A stretch of 64,000 bases of DNA from Streptomyces sp. AJS327 (GTDB lineage Bacteria > Actinomycetota > Actinomycetes > Streptomycetales > Streptomycetaceae). Location of the stretch: positions 1,624,501-1,688,500 of the forward strand of contig NZ_SKBR01000001.1 in the NCBI RefSeq assembly GCF_013450295.1, read 5' to 3'. Position numbers and translations under genes: made by a program. Shown here piece by piece: positions 17,920 through 26,749 of this stretch (position 1 is its first letter; the number at the start of each line of letters is the position of its first letter). Below the pieces are notes generated by a model. That model saw only the letters and a list, made by a program, of their open reading frames with translations, had not been told where the DNA came from and searched no databases.

Positions 17920-19958
17920 GTGGTCGGCGCGCTCCCGCCGTGCCCGCCGCGCCGTTGGGCTCGCGCGGTCACCGGGAGCAGCGCCGCCCGCCGCGTCCGG
18001 CGGACCACCGCGTACCCCTTGGTCAGCGCGTGGTCCACGGCGAACGTCCGCCGCAGCGCCCGCCCTTCGACCATCCGCAGGAACTCCTCTGGACTGGTCG
18101 AGCGGCGCACCGTCAGCCGGGTCAGCGCGTACGGGCCCTGCGCGCGCGCCGCCCACGCGTTGCCCACCGCGAGCGCCTGCCGGAACCCGGCCTCGCGCAC
18201 CGCCCGCCGCACCCGGCGGCTGGAGTAGCCGTACGGGTAGGCGAAGGACCGCGGGCACCGGCCGGTCTGTTCGGTGAGCAGGTCCCGGCAGCGGGTCAGC
18301 TCGCCGCTCAGCGGTTCCCCGGCCAGCTGGTCGAGCGCCGGGTGGGTGTGGCTGTGCCCGCCGATCTCGCATCCGGCCGCCGCCAGCGCGCGGACCTGGT
18401 CCCAGTCGAGCATGGTGTCCGGGGCGCCGCCGGTGGCCTCCGGTCCGGGGAGCCAGCCGGTGGCGACGAACAGCGTGGCGCGGAACCCGTGGTGGGCCAG
18501 GGACGGCAGGGCGTGCCGGTGCACCCCCTCGTACCCGTCGTCGAAGGTGATCAGCACCGGCCGCCGGGGCAGGGGACGCCGCTCCCGCCAGGCGGTACCG
18601 AGTTCACCGGCGGTGAGCGGGGTGAACCCGAGCGCGTCGAGCGCCGTCAGCTGCGCGGCGAAGGCGGACGGCGTGACGGACAGCGCGCGGGCCGCCCGGC
18701 TGGGGGAGTCGGTGATGGCGTGGTACATGAGCACCGGTACCGGCGCGGGCCCCGCCGGGCGCGGGGTCCGGCGGGCGCGTCCGGGGGCGCCGGCCGGTTG
18801 CCGCCGGGCCGCCGTCAGCCGGAGCGCGGATCCCGCGCGCGCGACCGGTCGCGGCGCCGGTGTCCGGGCGGCGCGTGGGGCCCCTCCGGCGTGGGGGAGC
18901 CGTTCGCGGGCGGCGCCCACCGCGTAGCCGGTGGCGGCCGCGGCGCATCCGGCCAGCACCGTGAGGGCGCGTCCCGCGCCGTCGGGCCGCCCGCGCAGCG
19001 CGTCCCGGAGGCCCTCGACGACGGCGCGGGGCAACACCCGGGCGGTGTAGGCGCGTTCGGCGGAGAGCCCGTCCCGTGTCCCGGCGAGCGCGGTGACGAC
19101 CGCCTTCGAACGGCCCTCGGCGTAGCAGCGGGTGAGGAGGTAGCCGAAGCGGGCCCGGGAGCGGGGTACCCGGTGGTGGATCACCGCGCGGTCGTCCACC
19201 AGCAGCACCGCGCCGGGGATGGTGCGGGCGAGCCGGATACACAGCTCGGTCTCCTCGCCGCCGAGCGGCAGTCGCCGCCCGTCCCGGCCGACGCCGCGGT
19301 CGAAGCCGCCCGCCGCGGTGAACACCCCGCGCCGGAACGAGGCGTTGCCGCCCAGCACGTTGCGCACCCGCACCTGCCCGCGTGGGTGTCCCCGGTACAT
19401 GCAGCCCACCGTCCAGTCGAACTCCGGGGGGAACCAGGGAGGTCGGGCGCCCGCGTCCCAGGCGGGCTCGGTGCGGCCGCCGACCGCGTGCACCCGAGGG
19501 TCGGCGTAGGGGGCTGTGAGGTGGCGCAGCCAGTCCCGGTCGGCCACCGCGTCGTCGTCCAGGAAGGCGACGACCTCTCCTCGCGCGGCGGCGATTCCGG
19601 TGTTCCGCGCCTCGGACAGCCCCCGGCGGCCCGCGTTGGCCAGCACCGTGACGGGGCCCGGGAGTTCCGAGGGCGGTGCTGAAGTGCCCGGGGAGCCGGG
19701 GGAGTTCGGGAGCGGAGCGTCCGTGGGGCCGGGGTGCCCGGACGCGGCGAACCAGGATCTGAGGCGGTGCAGCAGCCCCGGGTTGTGGTCGACCACGAGC
19801 AACGTCTCGCGGGCGGGCGCCGACTGGGCCCGCACCGAGTCGACGGCGGCCAGGGTGTCCTCCCACCGCTCCGCGGTGTGCGCGCAGATGACGACGGAGA
19901 CGGTGGGGGCACCGGGCGCGGCGCCGGACGGCCCGCTCCGCTCCGGCCCGGCTCTCAC
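17916..19958 (-). CDS. Fusion protein: family 2 glycosyltransferase + NodB-type polysaccharide deacetylase
   Basis: A 680-residue protein. Residues ~12-300 form a GT-A family 2 glycosyltransferase (TVSVVICAHTAERWEDTL; AFLDDDAVADRDWL as DXD-like motif; GGEETELCIRL). Residues ~405-610 form a CE4 deacetylase: VPVLMYHAIT, LITFDDGYEG, zinc ligands in GGHSHTHP, FAYPYG. The combination could add and N-deacetylate an amino sugar. No signal peptide is seen; a short hydrophobic stretch (TVLAGCAAAATGYAVG, ~340) might anchor the deacetylase outside. The GTG start overlaps the upstream stop (GTGA), and its own stop overlaps the flippase start, making a tightly coupled operon. Confidence 0.85.
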   Translation of the reverse strand: MRAGPERSGPSGAAPGAPTVSVVICAHTAERWEDTLAAVDSVRAQSAPARETLLVVDHNPGLLHRLRSWFAASGHPGPTDAPLPNSPGSPGTSAPPSELPGPVTVLANAGRRGLSEARNTGIAAARGEVVAFLDDDAVADRDWLRHLTAPYADPRVHAVGGRTEPAWDAGARPPWFPPEFDWTVGCMYRGHPRGQVRVRNVLGGNASFRRGVFTAAGGFDRGVGRDGRRLPLGGEETELCIRLARTIPGAVLLVDDRAVIHHRVPRSRARFGYLLTRCYAEGRSKAVVTALAGTRDGLSAERAYTARVLPRAVVEGLRDALRGRPDGAGRALTVLAGCAAAATGYAVGAARERLPHAGGAPRAARTPAPRPVARAGSALRLTAARRQPAGAPGRARRTPRPAGPAPVPVLMYHAITDSPSRAARALSVTPSAFAAQLTALDALGFTPLTAGELGTAWRERRPLPRRPVLITFDDGYEGVHRHALPSLAHHGFRATLFVATGWLPGPEATGGAPDTMLDWDQVRALAAAGCEIGGHSHTHPALDQLAGEPLSGELTRCRDLLTEQTGRCPRSFAYPYGYSSRRVRRAVREAGFRQALAVGNAWAARAQGPYALTRLTVRRSTSPEEFLRMVEGRALRRTFAVDHALTKGYAVVRRTRRAALLPVTARAQRRGGHGGSAPTT

Positions 19959-20878
19959 CGGCCCACCTCCGCACCCTCCGTGGCCCCGGCGCCTTCCGTG
20001 GCCCCGGCGCCCTTCGCGGTCTCCGCGCCCTTCGCGGACTCCGGCCGGGGCGTGCCGGTGGCGGGACCGCCGCGCCGGGCACCGCGCTCCCGCAGGATCA
20101 CGCGCAGCACCCGCAGCCCGTCGCGGACGGCGCGCAGATTGCTCGCGCCGTGGATGCGCCGGTACTCGTGGCTCGGGATCTCCTGGACGCGCAGGCCCGC
20201 TCTGCCGACGCGGATGTTGATCAGCGTCTCCACCTCGAAGCCCGCGCAGTCCAGCGCGATGTCGTGCAGGCAGTGCCGCCAGAACGCGTTGTAGCCGTAG
20301 CACAGGTCGGTGTACCGGGTGCCGAACTTCTGGTTGACCAGGGAGGTCAGCAGCCGGTTGCCGAGTCTGCGGACGGTGGTCATGTCGTCCGTGCCCCCGC
20401 CGTTGGCGAAGCGGGAGCCCTTCGCGAAGTCGGCCCCGCCCACCAGCGCCGACACGTAGCTCACGATCTCGGCGCCGTCGGCGGAGCCGTCCGCGTCGAC
20501 CATGACCACGATGTCGCCGGTGCAGGCGGCGAACCCGGCCAGCAGCGCGTCCCCTTTGCCGCGCCCGCGCTGGGCGACGATGGTGAGGCCCGGCCGCAGC
20601 CTCCGCGCCACCGCGACGGTGTCGTCCGTCGAGGCGCCGTCGACCAGCACCACCTCGTGTATCCACGGTGGCAGGGAAGCGAAGACGTACGGCAGGTTCG
20701 CCGCCTCGTTCATCGCCGGTATGACCACGCTCACCCGCGGGGTGATGGCCAGATGGGAGGAGACCGGGCGGTAGCCCGGACCGGTCCGTTCGCCGGGAGC
20801 GGGCTGGGCCACGGGGGCCGGGAGCGCCGAGCCGGGTACCGGGTCCGGGTCCGCTAAGGAACGCGCGGCAGTCGTCAT
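19955..20878 (-). CDS. DPM-like family 2 glycosyltransferase, first gene of the glycan operon, with a TTA codon
   Basis: A 307-residue glycosyltransferase resembling dolichol/polyprenyl-phosphate mannose synthases: VSVVIPAMNEAANLPYVF, VLVDGASTDDTV, DIVVMVDADGS (DXD), FAKGSRF, LCYGYNAFWR. It would transfer a sugar from a nucleotide donor to polyprenyl phosphate. The C-terminal tail is a low-complexity AKGAE/ATEGAG repeat. Codon 8 is TTA (20857-20855), the leucine codon read by bldA tRNA in Streptomyces, so expression probably depends on development. The promoter TTGCCA-16-CATAAT lies about 270 bases upstream. Translation is coupled to the next gene. Confidence 0.88.
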   Translation of the reverse strand: MTTAARSLADPDPVPGSALPAPVAQPAPGERTGPGYRPVSSHLAITPRVSVVIPAMNEAANLPYVFASLPPWIHEVVLVDGASTDDTVAVARRLRPGLTIVAQRGRGKGDALLAGFAACTGDIVVMVDADGSADGAEIVSYVSALVGGADFAKGSRFANGGGTDDMTTVRRLGNRLLTSLVNQKFGTRYTDLCYGYNAFWRHCLHDIALDCAGFEVETLINIRVGRAGLRVQEIPSHEYRRIHGASNLRAVRDGLRVLRVILRERGARRGGPATGTPRPESAKGAETAKGAGATEGAGATEGAEVGR

Positions 20879-21575
20879 GAGGTTGTGCCCTCTCGTCCGG
20901 TGGACCGCCCGCCGGGGCGGTCCGCTCAGGTGCCGGTTCGAAAGGGGGGCCGCCGCCTCCGCTCGCGCGGAGGCAGCACGTGGCTCGTCCCGCGTGGCCC
21001 GCGTACCGCCCGCGTCAGCGGTCAGCCGACGACGGCTTCGGTACGCGGTACCCCCCACCACGCCCCGCATCCACCAGCCGAGCGACCCCTCCCCTGGAGC
21101 CGGTACGGACGGTCCCCCCGCGCCGACGGCGCGTGATGCGGGTGGACGTACGACATTATGGATACTCAGTCATCTATGGCAATACCGGCTCCTGATTCCG
21201 AAATCACCTCTGTTCTCCCCTTATTCGCGAGAGTCCCGTACGCACCAGACGCGCGGGGCGCACCATGGGAACCGTGCTTCCGGACCGTTCCCCTCTCCCC
21301 GGTGCCGCCTCCCGTTCCGGGGCTCTCGCCTTTCCCGGATCTCCCTCGCGTTCCGCTCTCTTCGCGGCGCGTGGTGCGCGCGGGGCGTACGGGATCCCCC
21401 GGGACCGCCGAAGTCCCGCCCACCCCACGGGAGTTCACCCGCCTCCCGGCGCCCGCCCGCCCCCGCCGTCCGGCCCGCCGCGCGTGCCGGACGCCCCACG
21501 CGCTCCGGCGCCGGGTGGTGGGACGCCCCTGGCGCGGAGCGCCCACGCGCCGTACCGGGGGCGGGGTACCGGGGC
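20879..21575. other. 700-base region upstream of the glycan operon
   Basis: Between the dpm-like start and the stop of the CelD-like acyltransferase. It contains the minus-strand promoter at 21155-21182 and a long 5' leader for the glycan operon. Around 21150-21240 the base composition is clearly less GC-rich. No gene is recognised. Confidence 0.5.
21155..21182 (-). promoter_or_regulatory. Housekeeping-type promoter for the glycan operon
   Basis: On the minus strand TTGCCA (21182-21177) and CATAAT (21160-21155) are separated by 16 bases, close to the HrdB consensus. Predicted initiation near 21148 gives a ~270-base leader before the dpm-like gene. Confidence 0.6.
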
Positions 21576-22694
21576 TCAGCGGCCTCCGGCTCCCGGCGAG
21601 CGGCCGTACCGTATCGAGCCCATCCGCTTGAGCAACCGGTCGGCGTGGTGGGTCAGTTCCTCCCTGGCGAGCACCGCGTTCCGCAGCGCGCGGACCGGCG
21701 CGTGCCGCATCCGGTGCGCCAGCGCGACCGGGTGCCGCCGGGTCACCCAGCCCTCGTGCACCAGGAGTTCGCGGGTCTTCAGCCAGTCCTTGTACTCCTT
21801 CCTGCCCCGGCCCAGGTCGAGATAGGAGATCCCGGAGGCCGCCGCCCCCTCCGCCATCCGCAGATGCAGCACCAGCCCCGGCGAGTACCGCGCGAACTCC
21901 GGGTCGTAGGCCGGGAACCAGCAGCTGTGCACCCGGGGCGAGCGCGGTCCGAAGTGCGCCGCGATCGGGGCGTCCCCCGCGTACAGCACCGAGAGCTGGC
22001 CCGCGAAGGAGTCCGTGCGGGTCTCGAACAACTCCCGTACCAGCCGCACGATCCAGGGTCTCGCGAAGCGGTCGCCGCGCCCCGTGCGCCGGTACTGCGC
22101 GGACTTCCAGCGCATCAGCGTCTCCAGCGGAGCCGGATCCCGCTCGTCGTGCACGTACCGCACCTCGCCGACCCGCCGCCCCATCTTCCGCTCCTTGTAC
22201 CTGGTTCCCCGCAGGAAGGAGGGCGATCGGGCCCGCACCCCCTCCAGGTAACTCTCGAATCCCTGGTCCACGTCGATCACCGGGGAGCCGAAGGAGCCGG
22301 TCACCCCGGGCACGAACCCCCGCTGGCCCGCCGCGAGATGGTCGAACTCCCACAGCGCGAGGCCGCAGGCCCACAGCAGTTCACGGGAGTCCCAGACGAA
22401 GTCCGGCCGGTGCACGAGCCCCTGGCAGTCCGAGAGGCCGAGACCCACCGCCCGGCCCACCCCCGAGGCGCTGCGCTGGTACGGGAGGTACCCGGCGGGT
22501 TCGCCGTCCGCCCCGCCCAGTACCGCGACCCGGACGCCCGGCCGGTGCCGCGCGACGGCCCGCGCGAACTCCGGTGCCAGGAACGGGTTCGCCAGCTCCG
22601 GGGAGCCGTGCCGGTGCCCCTCCGCCTGGAAGGCGGTCCAGCGGGCGAGATGGCCGGGGTCCAGCTCCTCCGGCCGGCACACCTGGATCGCCAT
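21576..22694 (-). CDS. GNAT N-acyltransferase of the CelD/BcsL (Acetyltransf_6, FemAB-like) type
   Basis: A 372-residue protein with two GNAT-like halves. The second half is most typical: LSVLYAGDAPIAAHFGPRS, then VHSCWFPAYDPEFARYSPGLVLHLRMAE, ASGISYLDLGRGRKEYKDWLK. This family is found in exopolysaccharide and cell-wall loci (CelD, BcsL, FemAB relatives) and acylates sugars or lipid-linked intermediates. It starts one base after the stop of the upstream membrane-protein gene. It lies upstream of the glycan operon on the same strand but is separated by 700 bases and probably has its own transcript. Confidence 0.82.
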   Translation of the reverse strand: MAIQVCRPEELDPGHLARWTAFQAEGHRHGSPELANPFLAPEFARAVARHRPGVRVAVLGGADGEPAGYLPYQRSASGVGRAVGLGLSDCQGLVHRPDFVWDSRELLWACGLALWEFDHLAAGQRGFVPGVTGSFGSPVIDVDQGFESYLEGVRARSPSFLRGTRYKERKMGRRVGEVRYVHDERDPAPLETLMRWKSAQYRRTGRGDRFARPWIVRLVRELFETRTDSFAGQLSVLYAGDAPIAAHFGPRSPRVHSCWFPAYDPEFARYSPGLVLHLRMAEGAAASGISYLDLGRGRKEYKDWLKTRELLVHEGWVTRRHPVALAHRMRHAPVRALRNAVLAREELTHHADRLLKRMGSIRYGRSPGAGGR

Positions 22695-22695
22695 C

Positions 22696-23391
22696 TCAGC
22701 CCTCCCGCTGAACGGCCGGGCGGACGCCCCCGGTGGGGCGCCGCTCCCCGGGGGCGGGCCGTCGTGCGCGGGGCGGCGGGGCGGGTGGAGGCGGCGCGGG
22801 TGGCGGGGGCACCCGGTGCGCGCGGGGCGACGGGGGCGGCGCGGACACGCGCCGCGCCGTCCGGGCGACCGCGGGCGCGAGGAGTAACAGCACGCTGAGC
22901 GCCCCGACGGTGACGACGCCGCCGCGCATCGACCAGAGCCGCGCCGTGATCATCGCCTGGGCGACCAGGAGGTTCAGTGCCGCGGCGCCCACCACCGCCA
23001 CCGCCGAGCGGGTCAGCGGGTCGACGCCGGGCAGTGCCACCGCGATCCCCGAGGCGGGGGCGGCGAGCAGGAAGAACAGGGTGAACGGCGCCCGCAGCGC
23101 CGAGTCCACGTCGGCCAGGGCCAGCGCCGCGCCCACCAGGCCGACGCTCGCCGCCGCCCCGGCCAGCGCCGGGACCGAGTCGCGCCGCCGGGCCCCCTCT
23201 CGCGTCTCCCCGCGTTCCCCGGCCTCTCCGACGTTCCGCTCCGCTCGCCTCTCCCGCTCGTCTCGGCCCTCCCGGGCGTCCCGTCCCTCCTGAACGTCCT
23301 GAACGTCCCGGGCGCCCCGGCCCTCGCGATATCTCTCGTTTCCGGTGTGCACGGTGTCCGTGTTGTCATCCGATCCGTGAATGATCTGCAT
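22696..23391 (-). CDS. Membrane protein of unknown function
   Basis: A 231-residue protein. Residues 1-70 are highly charged (Arg/Glu/Asp repeats such as GRDAREGRDERERR); residues ~72-185 contain about four hydrophobic helices; the C-terminal 45 residues are Pro/Arg-rich and probably cytoplasmic. I recognise no family. It is translated just before the CelD-like acyltransferase (TGA-G-ATG), so the two probably work together in surface-glycan or lipid modification. The start has a GGGGGTAGC site. A strong CCCCC-TTCG-GGGGG hairpin lies at 23411-23425 in its leader. Confidence 0.7.
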   Translation of the reverse strand: MQIIHGSDDNTDTVHTGNERYREGRGARDVQDVQEGRDAREGRDERERRAERNVGEAGERGETREGARRRDSVPALAGAAASVGLVGAALALADVDSALRAPFTLFFLLAAPASGIAVALPGVDPLTRSAVAVVGAAALNLLVAQAMITARLWSMRGGVVTVGALSVLLLLAPAVARTARRVSAPPPSPRAHRVPPPPAPPPPAPPPRARRPAPGERRPTGGVRPAVQREG

Positions 23392-23691
23392 TGGCAGCTA
23401 CCCCCGTAATACCCCCGAAGGGGGGATGCGCCGGTGTTGCGCGCATTCAATCTGCTCCTCGGTCCGAAGAGCCGTCAAGAAGTCATCAGGGCGGGGTGGG
23501 CGGAAAGGAGCCCGTGCGTCGCGCCGGTTCCGGCCACGGCGGCGTCGCGCGGCCGACGGGTTTCCGTCCGCGGTGTTCGTCAACCCCTCCGCGGGGAAGG
23601 TGAATCCGATGACCGGGATACACGCGCGACCGAACCGGGCGTTAGGGTTACTCTGCCCGGGCCGGGTGCCCTCGTACGGGTGGGGAGTGTC

Positions 23692-23955
23692 ATGGAACAG
23701 ATAACAGCTGGCGGCAGGGCGCGCGTGCCTGCCATCAAGTGCGGGACGGGCGCGGCGAGTTCGCGTCTCGACCGGCACTTGTCGGTACTCGCGGGTCCTG
23801 CGGCGCCGCAGCGGCAGACGGAGGAAGCGACGACGCTGATGCGCGAAATCACCAGGCGTGATCACGTGCGGCACCGGTCAAACCGGGGTGCGCGGGTCTC
23901 CCTGTTCGCGCCACTGCGCAAGCTTCGCCGTACGCTCTTCGGCGGACGCGGCTGA
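23692..23955 (+). CDS. Small basic hypothetical protein
   Basis: An 87-codon ORF, Arg-rich, with no recognisable domain. The ATG has GGGGAG five bases upstream, and TAGGGT at 23643 could be a -10 hexamer. Third-position G/C is moderate (about three quarters by eye), lower than in neighbouring genes, so coding is uncertain. The C-terminal part (REITRRDHVRHRSNRGARVS, then a basic amphipathic LRKLRRTLFG) resembles a nucleic-acid or membrane-binding tail. Not assigned. Confidence 0.4.
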   Translation: MEQITAGGRARVPAIKCGTGAASSRLDRHLSVLAGPAAPQRQTEEATTLMREITRRDHVRHRSNRGARVSLFAPLRKLRRTLFGGRG

Positions 23956-24095
23956 CCCCGGGCCGCCCGGACCGGGGGACGGTCCAGGCGGCCCCGGCAC
24001 CCGGCGAGTACCATCGGCGGGTGCGCGTCCGGAAGGGCACCCCGGCGCGCGCTCACCTTGTCAACCGGTGGGAGTCCGGCGGTGGTTGACGGGCC

Positions 24096-24863
24096 TCAGG
24101 GCCTCGGATTCCACTCCGGCTCCACCGTCACCGAGAACGAGAACCGGTCTCCCCGGTAGCGGATGAGCGCGACGTCCACCACGCGCTCCTCCTCGTCGTA
24201 GGTCACCCCCGTGTAGTGCAGGATCGGGCTCAGCAGCGGCACGTCGAGCAGACGGGACGTCTCCGGATCGGCCAGCCGCGCCTCGACGGTGTCCGTGATC
24301 CGGCTGATCCGGATCCCCAGCCCGTCCCTGAGCACCTTCGTCATCGGCCAGCCCCGTTCCAGATCGGCCGGGTCGAGCCGGTCCGCGACGAGCGGATGGA
24401 TGTGGTTCTCCGCCCAGTTCGTCGCCTCGCCGCTCTCCTGGCCGTACCGGAGCCTGCGGTAGGTCATCGTCTCCCGCACCCCCGGGAAGTAGCCCGCCAG
24501 TTCGGCCGGCACCGCCCGGGGGCCGTGCCCGAGCAGGGTGGTGCGGTCGCCGGACTGCTGGGCGACGATCGCGTCCAGTGAGCCCTGGAGACGCACCGGG
24601 CGGTCCCGCCGGGTGTCCGGCTCGATGAAGGTCCCCCGCCGCCGGTGCCTGCTGATCAGCCCCTCCGCCTCCAGTTCCTTGAGCGCCTGCCGCATGGTGA
24701 GGACCGACACCCCGTAGTGCTGGGCGAGTTGGTCCTCCGGCGGGAGCCGCAGGGGTGCCTCCGGCGAGCGCCCGAGTATGGAGGCCCGCAGCGACTGCGA
24801 GACCTGGTACCAGAGCGGCAGCTTGCGGTTCAGTTCGAGCGAGTCGGGCGAGAAGACGCTCAC
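24096..24863 (-). CDS. GntR-family regulator, HutC subfamily (UTRA domain)
   Basis: A 255-residue regulator. Residues ~15-85 form the winged helix (LPLWYQVSQSLRASILG, LPPEDQLAQHYGVSVLTMRQALKELEAEGLISRHRRRGTFIEP), and residues ~95-250 the UTRA ligand-binding domain. The GTG start has GGAGGTACG directly upstream. It begins 26 bases after the hmgA stop on the same strand, so it probably senses an aromatic-catabolism intermediate and regulates hmgA and its own expression. The ligand cannot be deduced. Confidence 0.9.
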   Translation of the reverse strand: MSVFSPDSLELNRKLPLWYQVSQSLRASILGRSPEAPLRLPPEDQLAQHYGVSVLTMRQALKELEAEGLISRHRRRGTFIEPDTRRDRPVRLQGSLDAIVAQQSGDRTTLLGHGPRAVPAELAGYFPGVRETMTYRRLRYGQESGEATNWAENHIHPLVADRLDPADLERGWPMTKVLRDGLGIRISRITDTVEARLADPETSRLLDVPLLSPILHYTGVTYDEEERVVDVALIRYRGDRFSFSVTVEPEWNPRP

Positions 24864-24889
24864 CGTACCTCCGCGGTGCTCGGGCGGGT

Positions 24890-26260
24890 TCAGCGTTCGC
24901 CGGGCCGGTCCCCGCCGGTGAAGTGGCGTTCCAGACCCTGCCACACGCTGTCGTAGCCCTGTTGCAGGTGACCGGCCTCCAGCGCCTGGGTGGTCGTGAT
25001 CACCGGCCAGCGGGTCTCGAACATGAACGCCAGGCCGTCGTCCAGCTTCTGCGGCCGCAGTTCGGCCGCGCTCGCCTTCTCGAAGGTCTCGCGGTCGGGG
25101 CCGTGCGCCGACATCATGTTGTGCAGGGAGCCGCCTCCCGGTACGAAGCCGCCCGGGCCGGACGACTTGGCGTCGTACGCGCCCTCGATGAGGCCCATGT
25201 ACTCGCTCATCACGTTGCGGTGGAAGTACGGGGGCCGGAAGGTGTCCTCGCCCACCAGCCAGCGCGGCGCGAAGACCACGAAGTCCACGTTCGCCAGCCC
25301 CGGTTCGCTGGTCGGCGAGGTGAGCACGGTGAAGATGGACGGGTCCGGGTGGTCGTAGCTGATGCTGCCGAGCACGTTGAACCGGCGCAGGTCGTAGACG
25401 TACGGCAGGTGGTTGCCGTGCCAGGCGACCACGTCCAGCGGGGAGTGGTCGTAGACCGCGCGCCAGAGGCCGCCGCAGTACTTGCTGACCACCTCGACCG
25501 GCCGGTCCACCTCCTCGTACGCGGCGGTCGGCGCGAGGAAGTCCCGTGGGTTGGCGAGGCCGTTGGCGCCGATCGGCCCGAGGTCGGGGAGCTGGAACGG
25601 CCGCCCGTGGTTCTCGCAGACGTACCCCCGCGCCGGGCCGTCCGGCAGCTCCACGCGGAATCGCACCCCGCGCGGCAGGAGCGCGATCTCACCGGGTGTT
25701 GCCCGCAGCGGCCCGAACTCGGTGCGCAGCAGCAGCGTTCCGCGCTCCGGGACGATCAGCAGCTCACCGTCGGCGTCGCTGAACACCCGGTCGCGCATGG
25801 GGGAGTTGGCGGAGTAGAGGTGGATGGCCATCCCGGAGCGGCGGGAGGCGTCGCCGTTGCCGCCCAGGGTCCACAGGCCGTCGAGGAAGTCGGTGCCCGC
25901 CGGGGGCTCGGGGAGCGGGCTCCAGCGGAGCCGGTTCGGGTCCGCGGTTTCCCCGAAGGGGGCTCCGCGCAGCGTCCCGCTGGCCATCCGCTCGAACGGG
26001 GGGTGGGCGGCCGAGGGCCGGACGCGGTACAGCCAGGAGCGGCGGTTGGCCGCCCGGGGCTCGGTGAAGGCGCTGCCGCTCAACTGCTCGGCGTAGAGGC
26101 CGTGGGGGGCGCGCTGCGGGGAGTTCCGCCCCACGGGGAGCGCGCCGGGAACCGCTTCGCTGCTGTGCTGGTTGCCGAATCCGGAGAGGTAGTCGAGCGG
26201 GGCCGGGGCCGGTGCCGCCGCGTCCGTTCGTTCCGATCTGCCGTCAGTGCCGAGACTCAT
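24890..26260 (-). CDS. hmgA: Homogentisate 1,2-dioxygenase
   Basis: A 456-residue non-haem iron dioxygenase that opens the ring of homogentisate to maleylacetoacetate in tyrosine/phenylalanine catabolism. The N-terminus ([19 protein letters not shown]) and the iron ligands (His and Glu in [14 protein letters not shown], His in NMMSAHGPD) are intact, and the length is normal. The start (MSLGTD) has GGGAGCG upstream; an in-frame extension is poorly supported. Maleylacetoacetate isomerase, fumarylacetoacetase and 4-hydroxyphenylpyruvate dioxygenase are not in the window. The HutC-type regulator follows in the same transcript. Confidence 0.96.
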   Translation of the reverse strand: MSLGTDGRSERTDAAAPAPAPLDYLSGFGNQHSSEAVPGALPVGRNSPQRAPHGLYAEQLSGSAFTEPRAANRRSWLYRVRPSAAHPPFERMASGTLRGAPFGETADPNRLRWSPLPEPPAGTDFLDGLWTLGGNGDASRRSGMAIHLYSANSPMRDRVFSDADGELLIVPERGTLLLRTEFGPLRATPGEIALLPRGVRFRVELPDGPARGYVCENHGRPFQLPDLGPIGANGLANPRDFLAPTAAYEEVDRPVEVVSKYCGGLWRAVYDHSPLDVVAWHGNHLPYVYDLRRFNVLGSISYDHPDPSIFTVLTSPTSEPGLANVDFVVFAPRWLVGEDTFRPPYFHRNVMSEYMGLIEGAYDAKSSGPGGFVPGGGSLHNMMSAHGPDRETFEKASAAELRPQKLDDGLAFMFETRWPVITTTQALEAGHLQQGYDSVWQGLERHFTGGDRPGER

Positions 26261-26749
26261 CGCACGCTCCCAGTACGTCGATTCCTTCGCAAGACCATAG
26301 GAATACCGGAGGCGGGACGTCAACGGACCGCTCCGGCCCCGGTGCGGCCGCGTCCCGCCGGACGCGCTCCCGCCCGGCGGCGTCTCCCGGGCCGCCCACC
26401 CCGGCCCGGCCGCCGGACCCGCCCCGGACCCCGGTGGACCGTGGAGCTGCCGAACGCCCCCGGATGTGTACGGGCGTTGGCGCGGAGGCCTCGGAACCCC
26501 GGGGCGTGGAAGGGGAGTCGAGGCCCGGCGGGGAGGGAGTGGCCGCCACGGACCGGGGGCGCCCGCGTCAACCGCGGTGCCGTGGCGGTGCGGTGGCCGC
26601 CCGGGCGGTGGTCCGGTGGACCGCGCCGGGGTGCGGGGACACCGCCGGAGGTGCGGCGCCGGGCCCGCGCGCCCCCGCGCGCGGCGGCTGGGTCAGCGCG
26701 CCTCACCAGCGGGCTGACACCCCCCGACGGCGCCGCTAGTTTGGGGCGC
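26261..26749. other. Intergenic region between hmgA and the aldehyde dehydrogenase gene
   Basis: Divergent promoter region of ~490 bases. The right end contains the ALDH promoter (26714-26742). No conserved ORF is recognised. Confidence 0.5.
26714..26742 (+). promoter_or_regulatory. Promoter giving a leaderless ALDH transcript
   Basis: CTGACA (26714-26719), 17-base spacer, TAGTTT (26737-26742). Seven bases later lies the A of the ATG at 26750, so the message is probably leaderless, consistent with the absence of a good ribosome binding site. Confidence 0.6.

Noticed and set aside
15247..18228. Plus-strand ORF of 993 codons
   Set aside because: Shadow of the minus-strand flippase fusion; low-complexity Arg/Gly/Gln sequence.
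17920..18372. N-terminal extension of the flippase-GT fusion
   Set aside because: It overlaps the GT2-deacetylase gene; the GTG at 17919 makes a GTGA overlap and begins sensible sequence.
23410..23426. ATACCCCCGAAGGGGGG resembling a CsoR box
   Set aside because: The right arm lacks the TA end and the neighbouring genes have no copper link; more likely a UUCG-type hairpin in the leader.
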